A stretch of DNA of 64,000 nt from positions 10,954,501-11,018,500 of the forward strand of contig CM063288.1 of the NCBI GenBank assembly GCA_032173965.1, given 5' to 3'. Below the pieces are notes generated by a model that saw only the letters and a program-made list of their open reading frames with translations, ran no database searches and had not been told where the DNA came from. Shown one piece after another: positions 11,980 to 25,800 of this stretch. This DNA comes from Sitta carolinensis. Lineage: Eukaryota; Chordata; Aves; Passeriformes; Sittidae. How positions within the stretch are numbered: the first letter of the stretch is position 1; every line of letters begins with the position of its first letter. The translations under genes were made by a program, and so were the position numbers.

Positions 11980-14900
11980 GTATGTTCACTTTTTACTCTT
12001 ATTTTATTTGATTTGTTAATGCAAGTTCTGTAATATTTGGTGTACATTTTCAGAAGCCTTATAGTGTAAATTTGCCCAAAGCGGTGGAGCAGAGAGAAGA
12101 CAAAGTCAGAACCAGATGCTTAATCCCACTTCAATGATAGTGCTGGGGGTAGGGTTCTGCTACACTTGCTCACTCAGATGGTGTTCTCTGGATTTGATTC
12201 TTGAGTATTTGAATGGTAATGGCATCTGCCAAAAATATGGCATCTTAAGGAAGAAAGCATGTGTGACTGATACAGGCTTAAACACAACAATCAGTAGAAA
12301 TCCTTGGCTTTCTTTAGAGATGTCGGCAACATTCTGGAGAAGATTTTACTATCCTCATCCATCCTCATTTTAGCCCTTGTAGGCCTTTGTGAACATGGAT
12401 TGTTGAGGAGCTGTGTTTTGCTGAATGCACTACTAAAACCATGACTGGACTTGCAAGCATTCAGGAGACAAAAGGGGTTGAAAAATGTATTACCATTGCC
12501 TTTACCAAGGTAAAGCAGCTGAAGTTTGAAAGGGCTTTAAAATATCTAGCACTATTAGGATTTTACTCTCACTGCACAGAATCTGGAATTGAAGGATGCA
12601 GCAAAAATTGTTAATGAAAACACCAGCTGCTTATCTTTAAATAAATTAACACTTATGCTCTGGGGTACTTACCATCTTCTGTAGTTGTTAGATCACCAAA
12701 GAAGTATTCAGCATTTTTTCAGACAGTCTGAGAGGCCTTGCTCCTGTACCTGACCACACAAAGAAGCCATTAGAGTAGTATTAGCCATTCCGATGTGCAC
12801 AAGCCTTTTGCTGTTAGAAAGAGTTACAAGTATAGCTGGAGAGAAGAAAAGATGTTTAATGGTTGTAAAATGCATTGAATCTTCCTTTAAAAGGAAAACA
12901 AAGTCCAGAGTTACCAAGGACAACAATAAAGAGTTAGAGAAGCTGCTACTCCCATTTGGCAGTGCGTTCCCTTTGCAGAGCCATATTAGCGTGGCTGGAA
13001 GGTTTCCAGCGAGCACACAGGAGAGCGAAGTCTCTGTAGTTATGAGAGGTGTCATACCTTCTGCAGCCTGCTATCACACTGCCTGACACAGCCTCTGGTG
13101 CTTGTCAGGGATCCCCTTCCACAAAACACAATTGTGAATCTCCCTCATACACTTCTGAAGCCAGGCTTGGCTCTCTTCAGTGCAGTGAGTTTCCTTTTTC
13201 TACGCTGCAAAACATGGGAAGTCTCCTTCTATGGCACTGGAGGTTGCTGGGGGATCTCCGGTTAACATAATGAGCTTAGTTCGCTCCTGCTTTCTGGGTG
13301 TATCCGGTTACTTTGCCAAGACTTTTTGCATGACAAAGAGAGCATGGAATTATGTTGACACACGTGTTGGGAATGATGGGAGTGATTGTTTCCCGACCTA
13401 ATGGTTGCCTAAGTAGCTGCTTGGCTTGTCTCCATAAAGCTCATGATGCCGTTTAAAGGCACCACCTTCCCTTCACTGTGTATCATTTTAGAGGTCGATC
13501 AGAAAGCGAGACAAGAAATGCAAGGAACTTGCATGTAGTTCTATAGGGGTGAGAGTGCAGTTCAAGAAATAATCATAATGTTAATTTACATTATTTTGTA
13601 TCTCCTCTTTGCTTGTATATACAATACAGTGTGGATCTTGCCAGGCCAGAATCAGGATAGTTTTTCATCTTGAGATTTTATTCTGATTTATTTCTGCTCA
13701 TGCGACTTCATTGTTGTCCTGCCAGTGGTGCTAAATCTGCTTCATGATGCAGGTTTGTCCTGACAGATATCTGCTCCCTTGCATTCGTACTTCCATTAGG
13801 TGAGAGCAGAAACATGAGGAGCACAGTCTATGGAGACATCAGGATATGCTGGCTGTGGGACAAAGCCTGGCAGTGAAAGGAATGTACCCCTCTAAGCATG
13901 GTTTGATGAAGTATAAAGCTTTTTTCCTGAGTGTTCTTGTGCTGTATCCTGAGGCTGCCTGGTTCCTGTGGGAAAGAGGCATGCCACATAGTTTAGATAG
14001 GAAATTACTGTCTTGGAATTGCAGCAAACTAATAGACAAAATTTAGTATTAACTGGGAAGTTATTGATTAAGGATCGTGTAAAAAAGACAGCATTACCCT
14101 ATAGAAGAATTTTGATTTCAGGGGAGTGAAGGAAGAGAGGTTGATTTTGGAATGTGTCAGCTCTTGGGCCCCTTTATAATAAGGGATCAGTTCATTTCCT
14201 TTCTTATTTCTCATTTGCTCTACTGTGTGTTGATGTTTCCTCTTCACTTAGAATTTTCTGTTGGTTCTGCTGAGGTTGTTTCTCCAAGGCATTCATCTTT
14301 TACATGAGAACTAGTGAGTGGAGCAAAAGCTGAAACAGAACAAGGTAATTTCTTGCTCCATAGAACCAAATGTCCCAACTTCTCAGAGATTTTTACTCCT
14401 CCTCTCTTTGTTTCCGAAATGTGTTTCAGAAATTCCATTTGGAACCTGTGATGCTTTTCACCAAATGAGTTTCAGTTGCATGAGAACTTTGGTGGTGGTT
14501 AATACTTTAGTGAAAAACATTTTTGGCTGATCTTCAATATCCATAAGAAAGTTATGGCCCAGATATTTTGGGGATCATGTGCGATTTTGTCTACCTCTTT
14601 TTCTTGCCAATATTGAAGCACCTTGTTAAAGAATTTCTGAAAATCAGCATCTTGAGATGGGGTATGCAAAAGCACCTGTTATTATTGGAAACTTTGGCAT
14701 GTAGCATACAAATTCTTGCAGCAGTCAAGAAGCACAGTTTTAAAATGGATACTCTTTCCTAAATCTTTAGCATCTTTTTTAAACAAAATCCCTGTTTTAT
14801 GTCCATCTTTAAATGATTATCTTATGTGTATTGTAAACTCTTGTTATTAGACATTTTATAGAACCCTTCTTTTAAATGATGCACACTTGGAGAGCATGCT

Positions 14901-15442
14901 GTTTAATTTATGCATGGATCTGAAACAAGGCTAACTCCTAATCTGCAGCTTTCATGGTGAGGCCATAGAAAAGTCAGTTTTATACTGGAGTTGGTAATTA
15001 ATAGAGTAGGTGGAAGGGTCATTTTAAGAACACAAACCTTTAAGCAAATTTTTAAAAATTCACAGTATTGATTGGGATTTTTAGCAAGGAATGCTATTCT
15101 GGGGTGTGTGTTAAAAGCAGGCTATTTGGCTGACATTTCATAAATCACAGTACAGTGCCTACCCCCTGCACACTGTGACTTTACCTGGATTCTTAGTTCT
15201 CAATTAAACTGAGTAGGAAATTATTTTTCTAACCTTTTTGAGATACAAAGTTTTCCAGCCTTTTTGCACTGAGATGAAAACAAGCCTCTTTGGCATTTTT
15301 GTACAATATGAAGAACAAGATAGACATGTGGTTAATTGGCATGTAAATACTCTGGGTCAAGTTATTTTCTGAGGCATCAAAAGAGAACATTTACACGTGC
15401 ATTTCTCTCATCTCAAACAACTGTCCTTGTTTGTTTGGGGCA

Positions 15443-15532
15443 TCCTTTTCCCCTTTCCTTTTCCCTTCCTCTTTCCCTTTCCTTTTCATTTTCCTTTCCT
15501 CCTTCTTATTTTCCTTTCCTTTTCCCTTCTCT
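15443..15532. repeat. Polypyrimidine (CCTTTT-type) tract
   Basis: About 90 bases composed almost only of C and T on the + strand, in irregular cctttt, ccctttcc and ttcctt units with only occasional A. It is a low-complexity tract; homopurine-homopyrimidine runs of this kind can form triplex structures and are slippage-prone. No function is implied here. Confidence 0.85.
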
Positions 15533-18500
15533 ATGGATCTAAGTTGTCTTTCTGGACTCTCATCTGGTAAGTGTAATAGAAAATGTTAGAATTTTATAAA
15601 ATATTTTGGTTTCAATTGTTTGTTTTAATGGAAGATATCTTATAAAAATGTTTTTAAGCAGCCCTGTGAAGTTTGTGTGCTTCTATGTCAGGCTAGTAGT
15701 TTAAGGATTTAAAATACTTCAAGAGTTTGTACTGTATTTTAACAGACTGTGGAAGAATAAATAAGTGCAAAACTATTTGGAAGACAAGTTATTTCACCTA
15801 AGAAAGACAAAAAAATTGAGTTCAAAAGATGCTTTAATTGATAATTTAATATTTTTTCCCCCAAGGACAAAAATTGAATCATGTATTAAGTGCAAAGAGA
15901 GAGTGTGTGAGCTCCCCAGTCGTCATAAACCTGAATTAGGAAGGATTGCCTGTGGAGTTCCACCTACATCTACAATTACAGATCTACTGGTACCCCACTG
16001 CAAAATACAAAAATGCTACAGAACGACACAACTTCATTTGCTTCTGAAATTTGACTCTGCATTTCTAAACAAGATCCCTATATTCACAGGGGCACTTTGG
16101 ATAGTGCTACCAAGTCCCTAGGGCAAAACTTAGGGGTCTTCTCAGTCCCACTGAGGCATAAGACATAAGACCAAGCTTAAAGTAATTTATCAATTTACTG
16201 AGGCATTACCAGCGCTTAAATCATGATCTGAACCTTACTGAAGTAAATTTCTTTCTGTTGATATTGTTGGGGTTTTGGAATAAGCATTTTTTCAAACCTG
16301 AAATAGAGACAAAACATTTCCATAGTGTCCTGTAGCAGATAAACTGCAGCCACTTATTCAGTGCATTTCTGTTAAGGATGGTTTTACCCCAGTTTTTCTT
16401 CCCTCGGTCTAAGAAGCAGCAACATCCCTGCTAGAGAGATGAAGCTCTTACAAACTGCACAGCTGCTCCTGAAGACACACTTCCCTCCCTGCTACTCCCT
16501 GAAGGGATCTTTAACTCTGTGCATAATCACTGGTAAATCAACAGCATGTATCAACAAAGTGTAGTTAATAATAATAAAACTTGCCTAACAGTCCTCAATA
16601 TGTCACATAGCAACAAATGGAACGGGTTCTGTCTTTAGCGCTTTGAATCAAACCAAGCATTAAATGCATTATTTTCTACTTAGTGGCACTCAGTAGTGCC
16701 ACGCTTATGTCTGCTGATGAGAAACATGCTCTGTAAGTGTATAGAAGTGTGAGGAGAGGTGGCAGAGTTTAACTTGGTTTTTCTCTGTATAGTTGAATAA
16801 AATATGAAAAACAAAATTAACAGGGAACAGTGAGTAATATAGTTTACAGCACAAATTGTCACTCAAGTAATCTTTCCTGGTCAAAATACTTCACTAAGAA
16901 ATATTAAGGATTCACAGTATGTTCACAAAGCCCTGGCACTTTTCAGAAAACTTGAAAATGTTAGCTAAATCTTACATCCCCAAGAGTTGCTGGATAGGCA
17001 CCAGATGGGGCATGGAGGGCCAAATTTGTGCTGCTGGCTCTGTCCATGGATGCCTGAGGTAACATTAATCTGCCCATTTTGTCTGTCTGGTGTTTAACAT
17101 GTGAAGTAGGGCTGCAGCCCTCCTTTATAGAGTGCTGTGGGGTTTGCCAGTAAAAGAGAGGTAAAAGTATTGTATTTCAGATTTCCTTGCAGAAACATCC
17201 TTGAGCCAGAGTTGTTCCTATTTTTCAAAATATCCTTTCAAAGATCATGAGAAAATTAGGCATTGATAATGCAGTGCAAGGCCAGGGCTGGGCTGGCCCA
17301 GCTTTGCTGAAGGTATTTATTTCTTCAATCTAGGTGGAATGTGAAGATTATCATCCAATTTAAAATCCAGTTTGGAAAGTCATTTTGGGAAAGAGTAAGA
17401 ATACTTTGCCTATTTTTATGTACCATTTAGTTGCCTAACAGGAACTCTATTTTGAAATGTTCAGGAAAAAGCTTCACCTTCCAGAAGCAGTTTAATATTT
17501 GTTTCTTGCAGATTCCCAGATACACGTTTGAATTATGTGGCACGTATTTCTAGATACAACATTTATTTCTTTATTTTCAGGCCAATGCAGTTCCATCATT
17601 TAAAAATATAATCAAAAGACCTCTACGAGAGCAGATGCAGTCTTTAATATGTGGCTCGTAGCTGAGTCCTGGTTGTCACATATTTTATCAGTATGAAACA
17701 TTTTTTATTAACAGATTAACATATAAATCTATTCATAAATCACCTTCCAAAGCTGCACCTAAAACCTCTCACTCTCATCCAAGGGGTTTAAAGCTATTCC
17801 ATAATGAAACTTATATTGGCTGGAAAAACTTTCTGGTAAACTCAGCTATTTATTCTTATGGTTTTGGGTCCCCAAATAAAATCTACTCCCTGAATATTCC
17901 TTTCCTTAATACGACTGGTCAGGAGCTAGATTGCAGCTTTCAGGTGCAAGTCATCCTTCCCAAGATTTATGTAAGAGAGAAATTTCACATGGAGTGAGAG
18001 ATGAGGGATGAAAATAATGCATGTCAGACTGGAGGTGACCATGTCTGAAGGCCACACCTCATCCTTCAAGGACACAGTTCTCCAGCTCCTCACTACAGGG
18101 AGTGATGGGCTCCAGCATCTGCTGTTGGGAACCAAACTTCTGCTGATGTTACTCTATCAGCTGAAATTCAGAGAGCAGAGAAAGCAAATCTCTTCTCACA
18201 GTCCATAGCATTGAGTGATTTCTGAACACAACATCCCCTCTGTCTGAGAGACCCAGCTCATGAGTCCATTTATAACCAGCAAAGCTTTTAAGCCCAGGTT
18301 TAGCTTTAAATAAATGCCAGTTTTCCTTTGAGAATTCTCTGAGTTAAGAATATACTTCATGCTCTAGTGAGTAAAAATGTTTCAATATGCACATTCATAA
18401 GTCTGCTAAACTGGCTCAGAGTCTACTGTCTAGTCATGATCAATTTAATTGCTCTCTAAAGTAAGTATTTAGGCATGGTATAGGAAGTTCTTCTATATAT

Positions 18501-19369
18501 ATTGAATATCTATTTTTATGTATGTCCCCATACACAGGAGGATCACATACATAGGGTATAGCACCCCTATAGATGAGGTACAGGAGCTGTACCTGTTTAG
18601 ATTTGTACTTCAAGCAGGGCAGCCTTCCTGGAGGCAGTGAAGGCCACGGAACTGATTTGCATCCATAGGGGGACTACCCTGTTATGCTAGCTCAGTAAAC
18701 TGAGGTTTACATGATGGATATCAGCCTGCTTCCCTGGGTAATTTGTTAGTTGTCATTCCCTCCTTCCCAGCCTCACCTCACCTAAAAGCCAAAATTACTA
18801 CCGGGGTTTTGGTCTTTGTCAGCAGACATTATGAGCAGGATTTAGAAACTGAGAATTTAATTAGCTGCTGAAGTCACTTACTGATAACAGTAGCATATTG
18901 GACTCTTTATTTGATAAACCCCTGTCAGGCGTTTTATGTGTAGGGAATGAAGACTAATGCTCTTATTTCTTGCAACTTACAGTCAGGACTGTTAGACACA
19001 CTTTAGAAAGGGAAGAGAAAAAAATTAAAATCAAAAGAAAAATAAATTCCTTGGACTTCTCATTTCCAGTCACCAGTGTTGCTTCTTTATTATTGCAAAA
19101 TATATTTTAGTTTGCATGTTTAGCCCTTTTTCTCTGTGGGCTGCTTCCGACTCCAGGAGGCTTTGGGGGATCTGCATGTGCTTATGGCCGTCCCCTGCTC
19201 AGCCCATGTGGAGGCTGTCAACAAATCCAACCCTGCAGCTGTTTTGAGAGGCAAATCAGCCTCTTGTTGTAGGCAGCACCTTACCTAAGCCAACATTTAC
19301 CCAAAATGAGATTTATACAAAAATATGCTTCTTTGCTTCTTTCGTACTGCTTTAGGTATGTGGGATATT

Positions 19370-19870
19370 TGTCAGGCACGGGGGAGGTTTATTCGCTAGC
19401 GGTACCGGCTGGCGCACTGCACGGCACATGTCCGAGCCGCTGCTGGCCAGTTCGGGCTCTGTGACACACGGTCGTTAGCACCGGAGGGCTCCAGCACAGG
19501 ATGGCTTTAATGCGCACCGTGACTGGGAGCAGCGACCTACCGAGCTCCACACGCGAGCACAGCCAGCTCCTGCCGCACCCCGACCTAAGCCGAGGGGACC
19601 TCTCCGGCGGTGTCCCCGCTCCGCAGGACGCGTCTGGCGGATCTGCCGCTGATCCCTCCGGCCCGCGGCGGTGTGGCGGATCGCCGCTCGGATCCCGCAG
19701 TCCCGGCCCGCCGGGCCGGGCTCGTGGCGGGGATCTGCCGCTCGGATCCCGCAGTCCCGGCCCGCCGGGCCGGCGCTCAGCGCTCCGCCAAGGGCTACGC
19801 CTGCCCGGCCGCGGGGTCCCGACCCATCCCCGGCGCGGGAGCTGAGCCGCACACTCTGGGAAGTCAGGAG
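19370..19870. promoter_or_regulatory. Intronic CpG island
   Basis: About 500 bases are very GC-rich and dense in CpG, in sharp contrast to the AT-rich intron on both sides. It contains a short minisatellite (annotated separately) and several CGG/CCG-rich motifs. CpG islands of this sort in bird introns may be alternative promoters, ncRNA promoters or methylation-resistant retroinsertions. On the minus strand there is an open frame of 184 codons (19389-19943) and an AATAAA (plus tttatt at 19388-19393). Stop codons are AT-rich, so a long open frame is expected by chance in such DNA; its translation is a Gly/Pro/Arg-rich low-complexity string with no domain I recognise. Confidence 0.6.
19636..19779. 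repeat. GC-rich minisatellite, three units
   Basis: Three head-to-tail units each begin ggcgg: a shorter diverged unit from 19636, one from 19675 and one from 19726. The last two share an identical 37-base core (19683-19719 and 19737-19773, offset 54). Each core contains the perfect inverted repeat ccggcccg-c-cgggccgg, able to form a tight hairpin. All three contain gatcc or ggatc motifs in the same order. The duplication inflates the open frames in this island. Confidence 0.85.
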
Positions 19871-22800
19871 TAAGAGGAGTCCTTGAAAACACAAAGAAGC
19901 ACATCGGGTATCTTACAAGATGAACAATGGAGTACGTGGCCAATTACTGCAAAAAAAAGCAGCAGGTCGGCGCTTTTTAAAGACAGAATACAGAGCAACA
20001 TCTACATTTTGTTCTCAAAGCAGAGCTTAAGAGAAATCTAAATGATTCATGTCCCTTGCACTGTCTCTCTGCACAGGATTAAGTTTGACCCTGTTAGCAT
20101 CAAGTCATTTATAATGAGAGCATTAAAAAAATCACCATTTATTGATTTGCATCTCTCAAGGGCCCAAAATGACCTCACGTTTCCTCTAAAACCAACTATT
20201 GAGCTCTTTGCAAAAAAGGAAAAAAAAAACATTTTATAGTAAACACATTTCATTTTAATGTGTGTATTCTTTTCCCTAGGTAAATAATCCTGCTTTTCTC
20301 TGTTAGTAACAGTTTAGCTGATATGTGTTTCACAGTTTCTTTTAAGCACAGCAGTTCTGAATGACTAATAGGAGGGGATTATTGGAGCTGTGGAGCAGTC
20401 ACAGACGTGGCCTGCACAGCTGTTACCAGACACCCAGAGCTGGGGAGCTGAGATGGGAACAGTTTGCTCATCACTCCCACAGGATATTGATCCTGTCTCA
20501 GCATGGCAGGTGCAGCTGCATCCCCGAAGCCTTTGAAAGCCTCAAGGAGCTTTGGCCTCCAAGGTTTCATCTGCCTTCCCCAGGCTGAGCTCAAGGAGAG
20601 CCCAACCCACGCTCCAAGAGGACAAATGGGTAAATGGGCACAGCCTTGACAATGCCTGTGACATCTCCAGGCACCCTGACTGGAGAAGGATGGGAAGTTT
20701 GCATCCTCAGAAACCTTTCTTCAGGGCTGGAGAAGGATCAGCAGCAAACCTTCAGCTGAACTAATCAGGCAGTAGCTGCTGTGGGTTGCCTGCTACTGGG
20801 TGGGCAATGGGAAAAGAAGGATGGGTTACACCCCTGGAGGAGGGTGAGGGAATGTGACTGTGAGGCATAAATGAGTTGCTGGGTGCCACTGCCGCTTGAG
20901 CAGCTAGTAGGAACAATGATCTTAAGTTATTCTACTGTCACTGAAATGTTTCTTTCATCTAGAAAATGGTTATAGGTATCTGATACATTTTTTATTATGA
21001 ACATGACCACATAAGAGACTATTCTGAGACTGCAGAGACCAAGTGTGGGGAGTCAGGGGAAGGGCATATGCAGAAAAATGACATATTTTTCTCCATTCTC
21101 TGTAAGGAGAGTTTGGATAGCATGGGCTGGCTGCTTTACTTACAGACAGCTGTTAAGAGGTAAGGTGGTTTCTGGCTATCCCCAGCCTGAGCTTTCCTTT
21201 CTCCAGATGTGAAGCTGAGTTAATGATACTTTGTCCTTTTGAAGTGCTCTGAAATATGTGGCTTTCTGTTTAAGATCTAAATGTTATATGTAATTACATG
21301 CATTGTAAATATAGGAAATTTGCCATAACTTTGAGACTACAAAATTGCAGATGTAGTGTTAAGCAGTTGTTATCTTCACCTCCACTTTTTAGGTAAGCAA
21401 TTAGGCAATTCCAGCATGTCCATGTGTTTAAAATGGACCCTTTTTTCACTACTTGTTTTCTAAACATTTTAAATGTAAAAATAGAATAGTTGGGGTTTGC
21501 TAGGGGAAGAATGCTATACAAATGTATCCCTTCAGATAAAAATACTTAGAACATGAATAAACCTGCAAATTCATGTAAAAAAAAGAGAACAGCTTGGAAG
21601 GAGTGTGGGGGAGGGGTAAGAAAAATATGTTTTCATCAGAAACATTTTTTTGTCAAGAATTCTATACACTATTTTAATTATTAATTATTCACTTCAGACA
21701 GGAGACAAAGCAAGGTTTTAGAAAAAGAGTATTTTGCTTCCTTATAAGTAAGGAAAAAGGGCTAACAGGGCTGCAGCTATTTGAATAGGCCGCAAGGTCA
21801 CCCAGAGAGACGTGATTTAAGCTTTATTAAGAACGTGAAAAAAAAAATCCTAACTTAGCCTGGGAATATTAAGAGACAAACTGCAGTTGCCTAAGAGGAG
21901 AGAATTTTGATGCATGGGGCAGAAAGGAATGATCAATTGTTCATAAATATAATAGTGGTAAACACAGTGACAGGAGAAAAAAATGTATGTGGCTAATATA
22001 ATTGTTACAAATTTAGTAGCTTTTGCTGTGAGATCAGTTATTGAGGATTTAAGAACAACGCAAAAAAAAAAAGAAAAAGAATTTTTTTTTTCCATAGAAG
22101 ATTAATGTGAAAGCTTTGAAAACCACCAGAAAGGAGTTAGGTGGGAGAAGCACAAAGAAGTACGCTGCATTAATCCTGTTGTAGAATCATTTTGTATTAC
22201 CTCATCATAATTATAAAGTATATTCTCAAAACTCATTTATGGAATCTTTGACCTTCATAGAGGTCAAATGCAAATATGCTGGAGGCAAGGTGAAGAAAGA
22301 GCCAGGTGGAAGTGGGAATGTATGGGCAAGACTCAAACTGAAGGAAATTGAAAAATAAATCCTGGGTTGGCAGGAGAGTGCAAACTGGAAAACAGAGCAG
22401 AGGATCTGGGAGGAAGGAATAAAAGACACTGCACCAGAGCCATCTTTGCAGAAGAAGGAGCAAATACATTCCTTGTTGAGATGAAGCTTGGCAGAGATTA
22501 CTACAGCATCAGGTGCTGACGTCTGGTGTTGGAAAAGAAGAGGCAGAAGCAAGGCAAACTGTGACAGACCAAGCAGGGAGTCTGAAGGCATCTGTTTCCC
22601 AGCCTTAGGAGGAAGATGGGTGGATCGATGCTGGGCACAGTGGTCAGGTTCTGGCAGTGGCAGCAGGCGGGGGCTGTGTCCAGCTGCACTGGGACGAGGG
22701 GACAGTAGGGCTTAGAAGCACTTGTAACTTTGGTGGTGGGACAGGAGTGGCAGAGAGCCATCGTCCCTAACACTACAGTCCAGTTTTAATTTAAATTGTA

Positions 22801-25800
22801 GTGCAATTCCAATTAAAAATAGACTTGAGAAATGTAAATTGGATTCTTGATAAGTCAACCCCATTGGGTTTTTTTCCCTCGAACTGACTCCTTGTTCTTC
22901 TCTGAGACAAGTATTTGATTTACACAGGTCAAGTGCTGGACTCAGCCACTGCATATGTTGCTGGGGATGTGGTATTTGAATTATGAAGCTCTTGATATGA
23001 ATAAATTGAGAAATTCAGGTCCTTTTTGGTTTGTTGTTTCCCCCACTGACCACTGAAAAGTATTTCTGCATCTATGGATAAGGGTAGCCTCCTCTGAGCC
23101 TTCCAGAATATTTAGGACTGGATGGATGTTGGCTTCACACTTAATTGAAAATGCTGGGGAGAAGAGTTGGAGGCAGGATACAGGGAGTTCTGTGCTTTTG
23201 GTTCTTCACTTTCTCTGTATTTAAGTGTTCCTTTCTGATGGAGCACAGATGGTCTTAGATTAAGGAGAATACATGCCAGAACTGCAGGCTAGGCTCAGAC
23301 TGGGAGTTAAGCTTGACATGAAATAAGCAGAAGGCTGTAATTAGCTTATCAAGAGCGTTAGGCACCTGGTGGAGGAAAGCAGAGATGTAATGCGCAATGT
23401 GGCTATAGAACAATAAAAAATACTGAAATCTCTTTTATGAAACATGGAGGACTTTTCACTGCTGACTTTCTCTTCCAGCTCAGCCTTGTAATTTCTGGAA
23501 GGTCCTACTTATTCTTGGTTCTTAGTGATATATCAAAATTAGCCTTTTTCTGATGATTTTTGATGCTGAGCACCGTAGCCCATAGAAGCCAGAGAGTCTA
23601 AAGGTCAAAATCTGTGTGTTGCCAAAAAACCTTCCTGGGAAGCTTACACCACACTTGCCTGTGCACCATGTGAACTCCCTGATTGCAAATATCAGTTGTC
23701 TCACTGGTCCCTCTCGTTCTTTCTGCCTGTTTTTTGCAACCATGTGTTGGGTTTCACCTCTACGCTAGGATTTCGGCCCACTGGGGCAGAATTGCCTTTT
23801 AATTTCCAACAGAAATGCCTAGCAGTATGCAGCTGAGTAGTCCATGTGCATCTGCAGTACATGTCAAAATCATGGAACGGGGTCTGGGCCATTTTTCTAG
23901 GCGTGCTAGAAAACAAATGGAAATTCTCACATATGTCTGCCGAACTGAATAGGGAAAGTACAAAGACGCCATTTTAGTTGAAGGTTTAGAATTATTTACC
24001 CCTATTGCTGAAGCTCAAAAACTATTACTTTATATTGGGGAAGAGCAAGAGGGAGAGTCTGGTTTCACTTAAGTTCCTGTGGTTCAAGCAGGATCTCTGT
24101 TTTCAGCCTGCCTTGCAAAACTTTCCCAATCTCTCTGGCTTGCACAAGACTGGCCTTGGCTCATTAAAGTAAGTCTCAGAGCTTTCTTTTGGTCTCAATA
24201 ATACAGATTTCACTTAATTAAAGATTTCCAGTGCCTTTTTTTTCCCCCTTTGGTTGTACTACACCAAGCATAAGTGCACAACCAGAAAAGAATTTTGATA
24301 GGATAAAATAAATCACATGCACATTTATTTGTTTAATTGTGCACTGCCCTCTTTTTTTTTTCCAAGCCAAGGCAAGATTCAAACCATGTTCAACCTCTTA
24401 AACAATTTTAATGAGAATATATTGCAGTGTTTGTCATCTGAAAGAGTATTAGCACCCCCCAATGCAATAGATGTGATTTCCCTAAAGAAAAACAGGATGC
24501 ATAGAACAGTGAAAATGTCATAGTTCTTTGTTAGTCTCTTTAATACTGCAGGAAGTGCTGATTTTGATTCCTGAGTCTTAGCCCTAATTGTTGTAAGAAT
24601 CGGATCCAAATTGGACAGTTCCTCAAACTTATTTTACCTTCTTCTCAAAGCAAACAAATAAATGCTGAACAAGTATATTCAACTATGTAACCTGGAGAGG
24701 AATAAAGAATGCAAGACTTCCCCACTTTAGAAAGCTGGTAATACACAGACATTTCACATGTGCTTCAGTGATTACATTTTCGGTTTGAAGCATATATAGA
24801 AAGACTGCATTTCATAGCTGAACCCTTAATGCAAGTGCACAAAATTGCACTCAGTTGACTGTGTGGCATTTGTCCGTAAGCAGAGGGGGAGGAAATGCAA
24901 AAAACATACAGTGGAGAACCCTTAACATCTCTCCATAAGCAGTGAGCTTCAAAGAGTTACAATGGCAAGGAACCCCAGAGCAGAAAAATGAAGGAGAACA
25001 AAATCGCTTTGCTTGATGCAGAAATACAAAGGAGACTATAGCCATGGTAAATTGATTTTGTACTGAATATGGGCAGGGCCATTGGAGGGGGTTTTGAACC
25101 TCCTACTCCAGATCATTGTGCAAAACAGTAAGAGGGGGCTGCTTAGAAGTCTTGTCACATCTATCAGTAGAGGCCACAAAGAAGAAGGAGAGATTTGGGT
25201 CTGAATGGCGACTCTGCCAAAGAACATAAAGGGGTGGAGATGGACATCTTTTGGCGGTAGAGGAGCCTCGAAAGAAGAATTGCCTCCACTATATCAAGGG
25301 AAACCATTGCTGTGACTACATTCATTGGCTCACTTCTTAGAAATAGCTTGTTGTACCTTGTTTGTATCAACTCAAGAAAAGAAACCCCGAAACAAAGCCT
25401 GTTCTTTACAGAATATACAGTGCTGGTGCTATGAGAAATAATGCTATGTGATAGCCACCTGGCCAGTGACAACTGCACCCATCTGTGCATCAGCTGTACT
25501 TATATTCCTGACCTGTGCTTGACTGCAGTTAAATTTTTCTTTATTTTCCCCTCAATATATTTTAACCTCTTTATTTAGTTATTTTATTGATTTAACATAT
25601 AATCTTATGTCTCTGTAATTTCCAGTACATTTTGTAAATGTTTGTTATCCTGAGCTGTAAACTGAATGTGACATGGCAAGAAACCAAATTCTACTGTGGC
25701 AGTTAATTACCTAGTGTGCTGAAAGTCTCACCTCAGTTCTGTATGCTTTCGATCTTCACTAATAGGAAAAACACTGTCATCTTTCCCCAATATCCTCTCT

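Noticed and set aside
19389..19943. 184-codon minus-strand open frame in the CpG island
   Set aside because: Long open frames are expected in CpG-rich DNA because stops are AT-rich. The translation is Gly/Pro/Arg-rich, inflated by the minisatellite, and has no domain I recognise.
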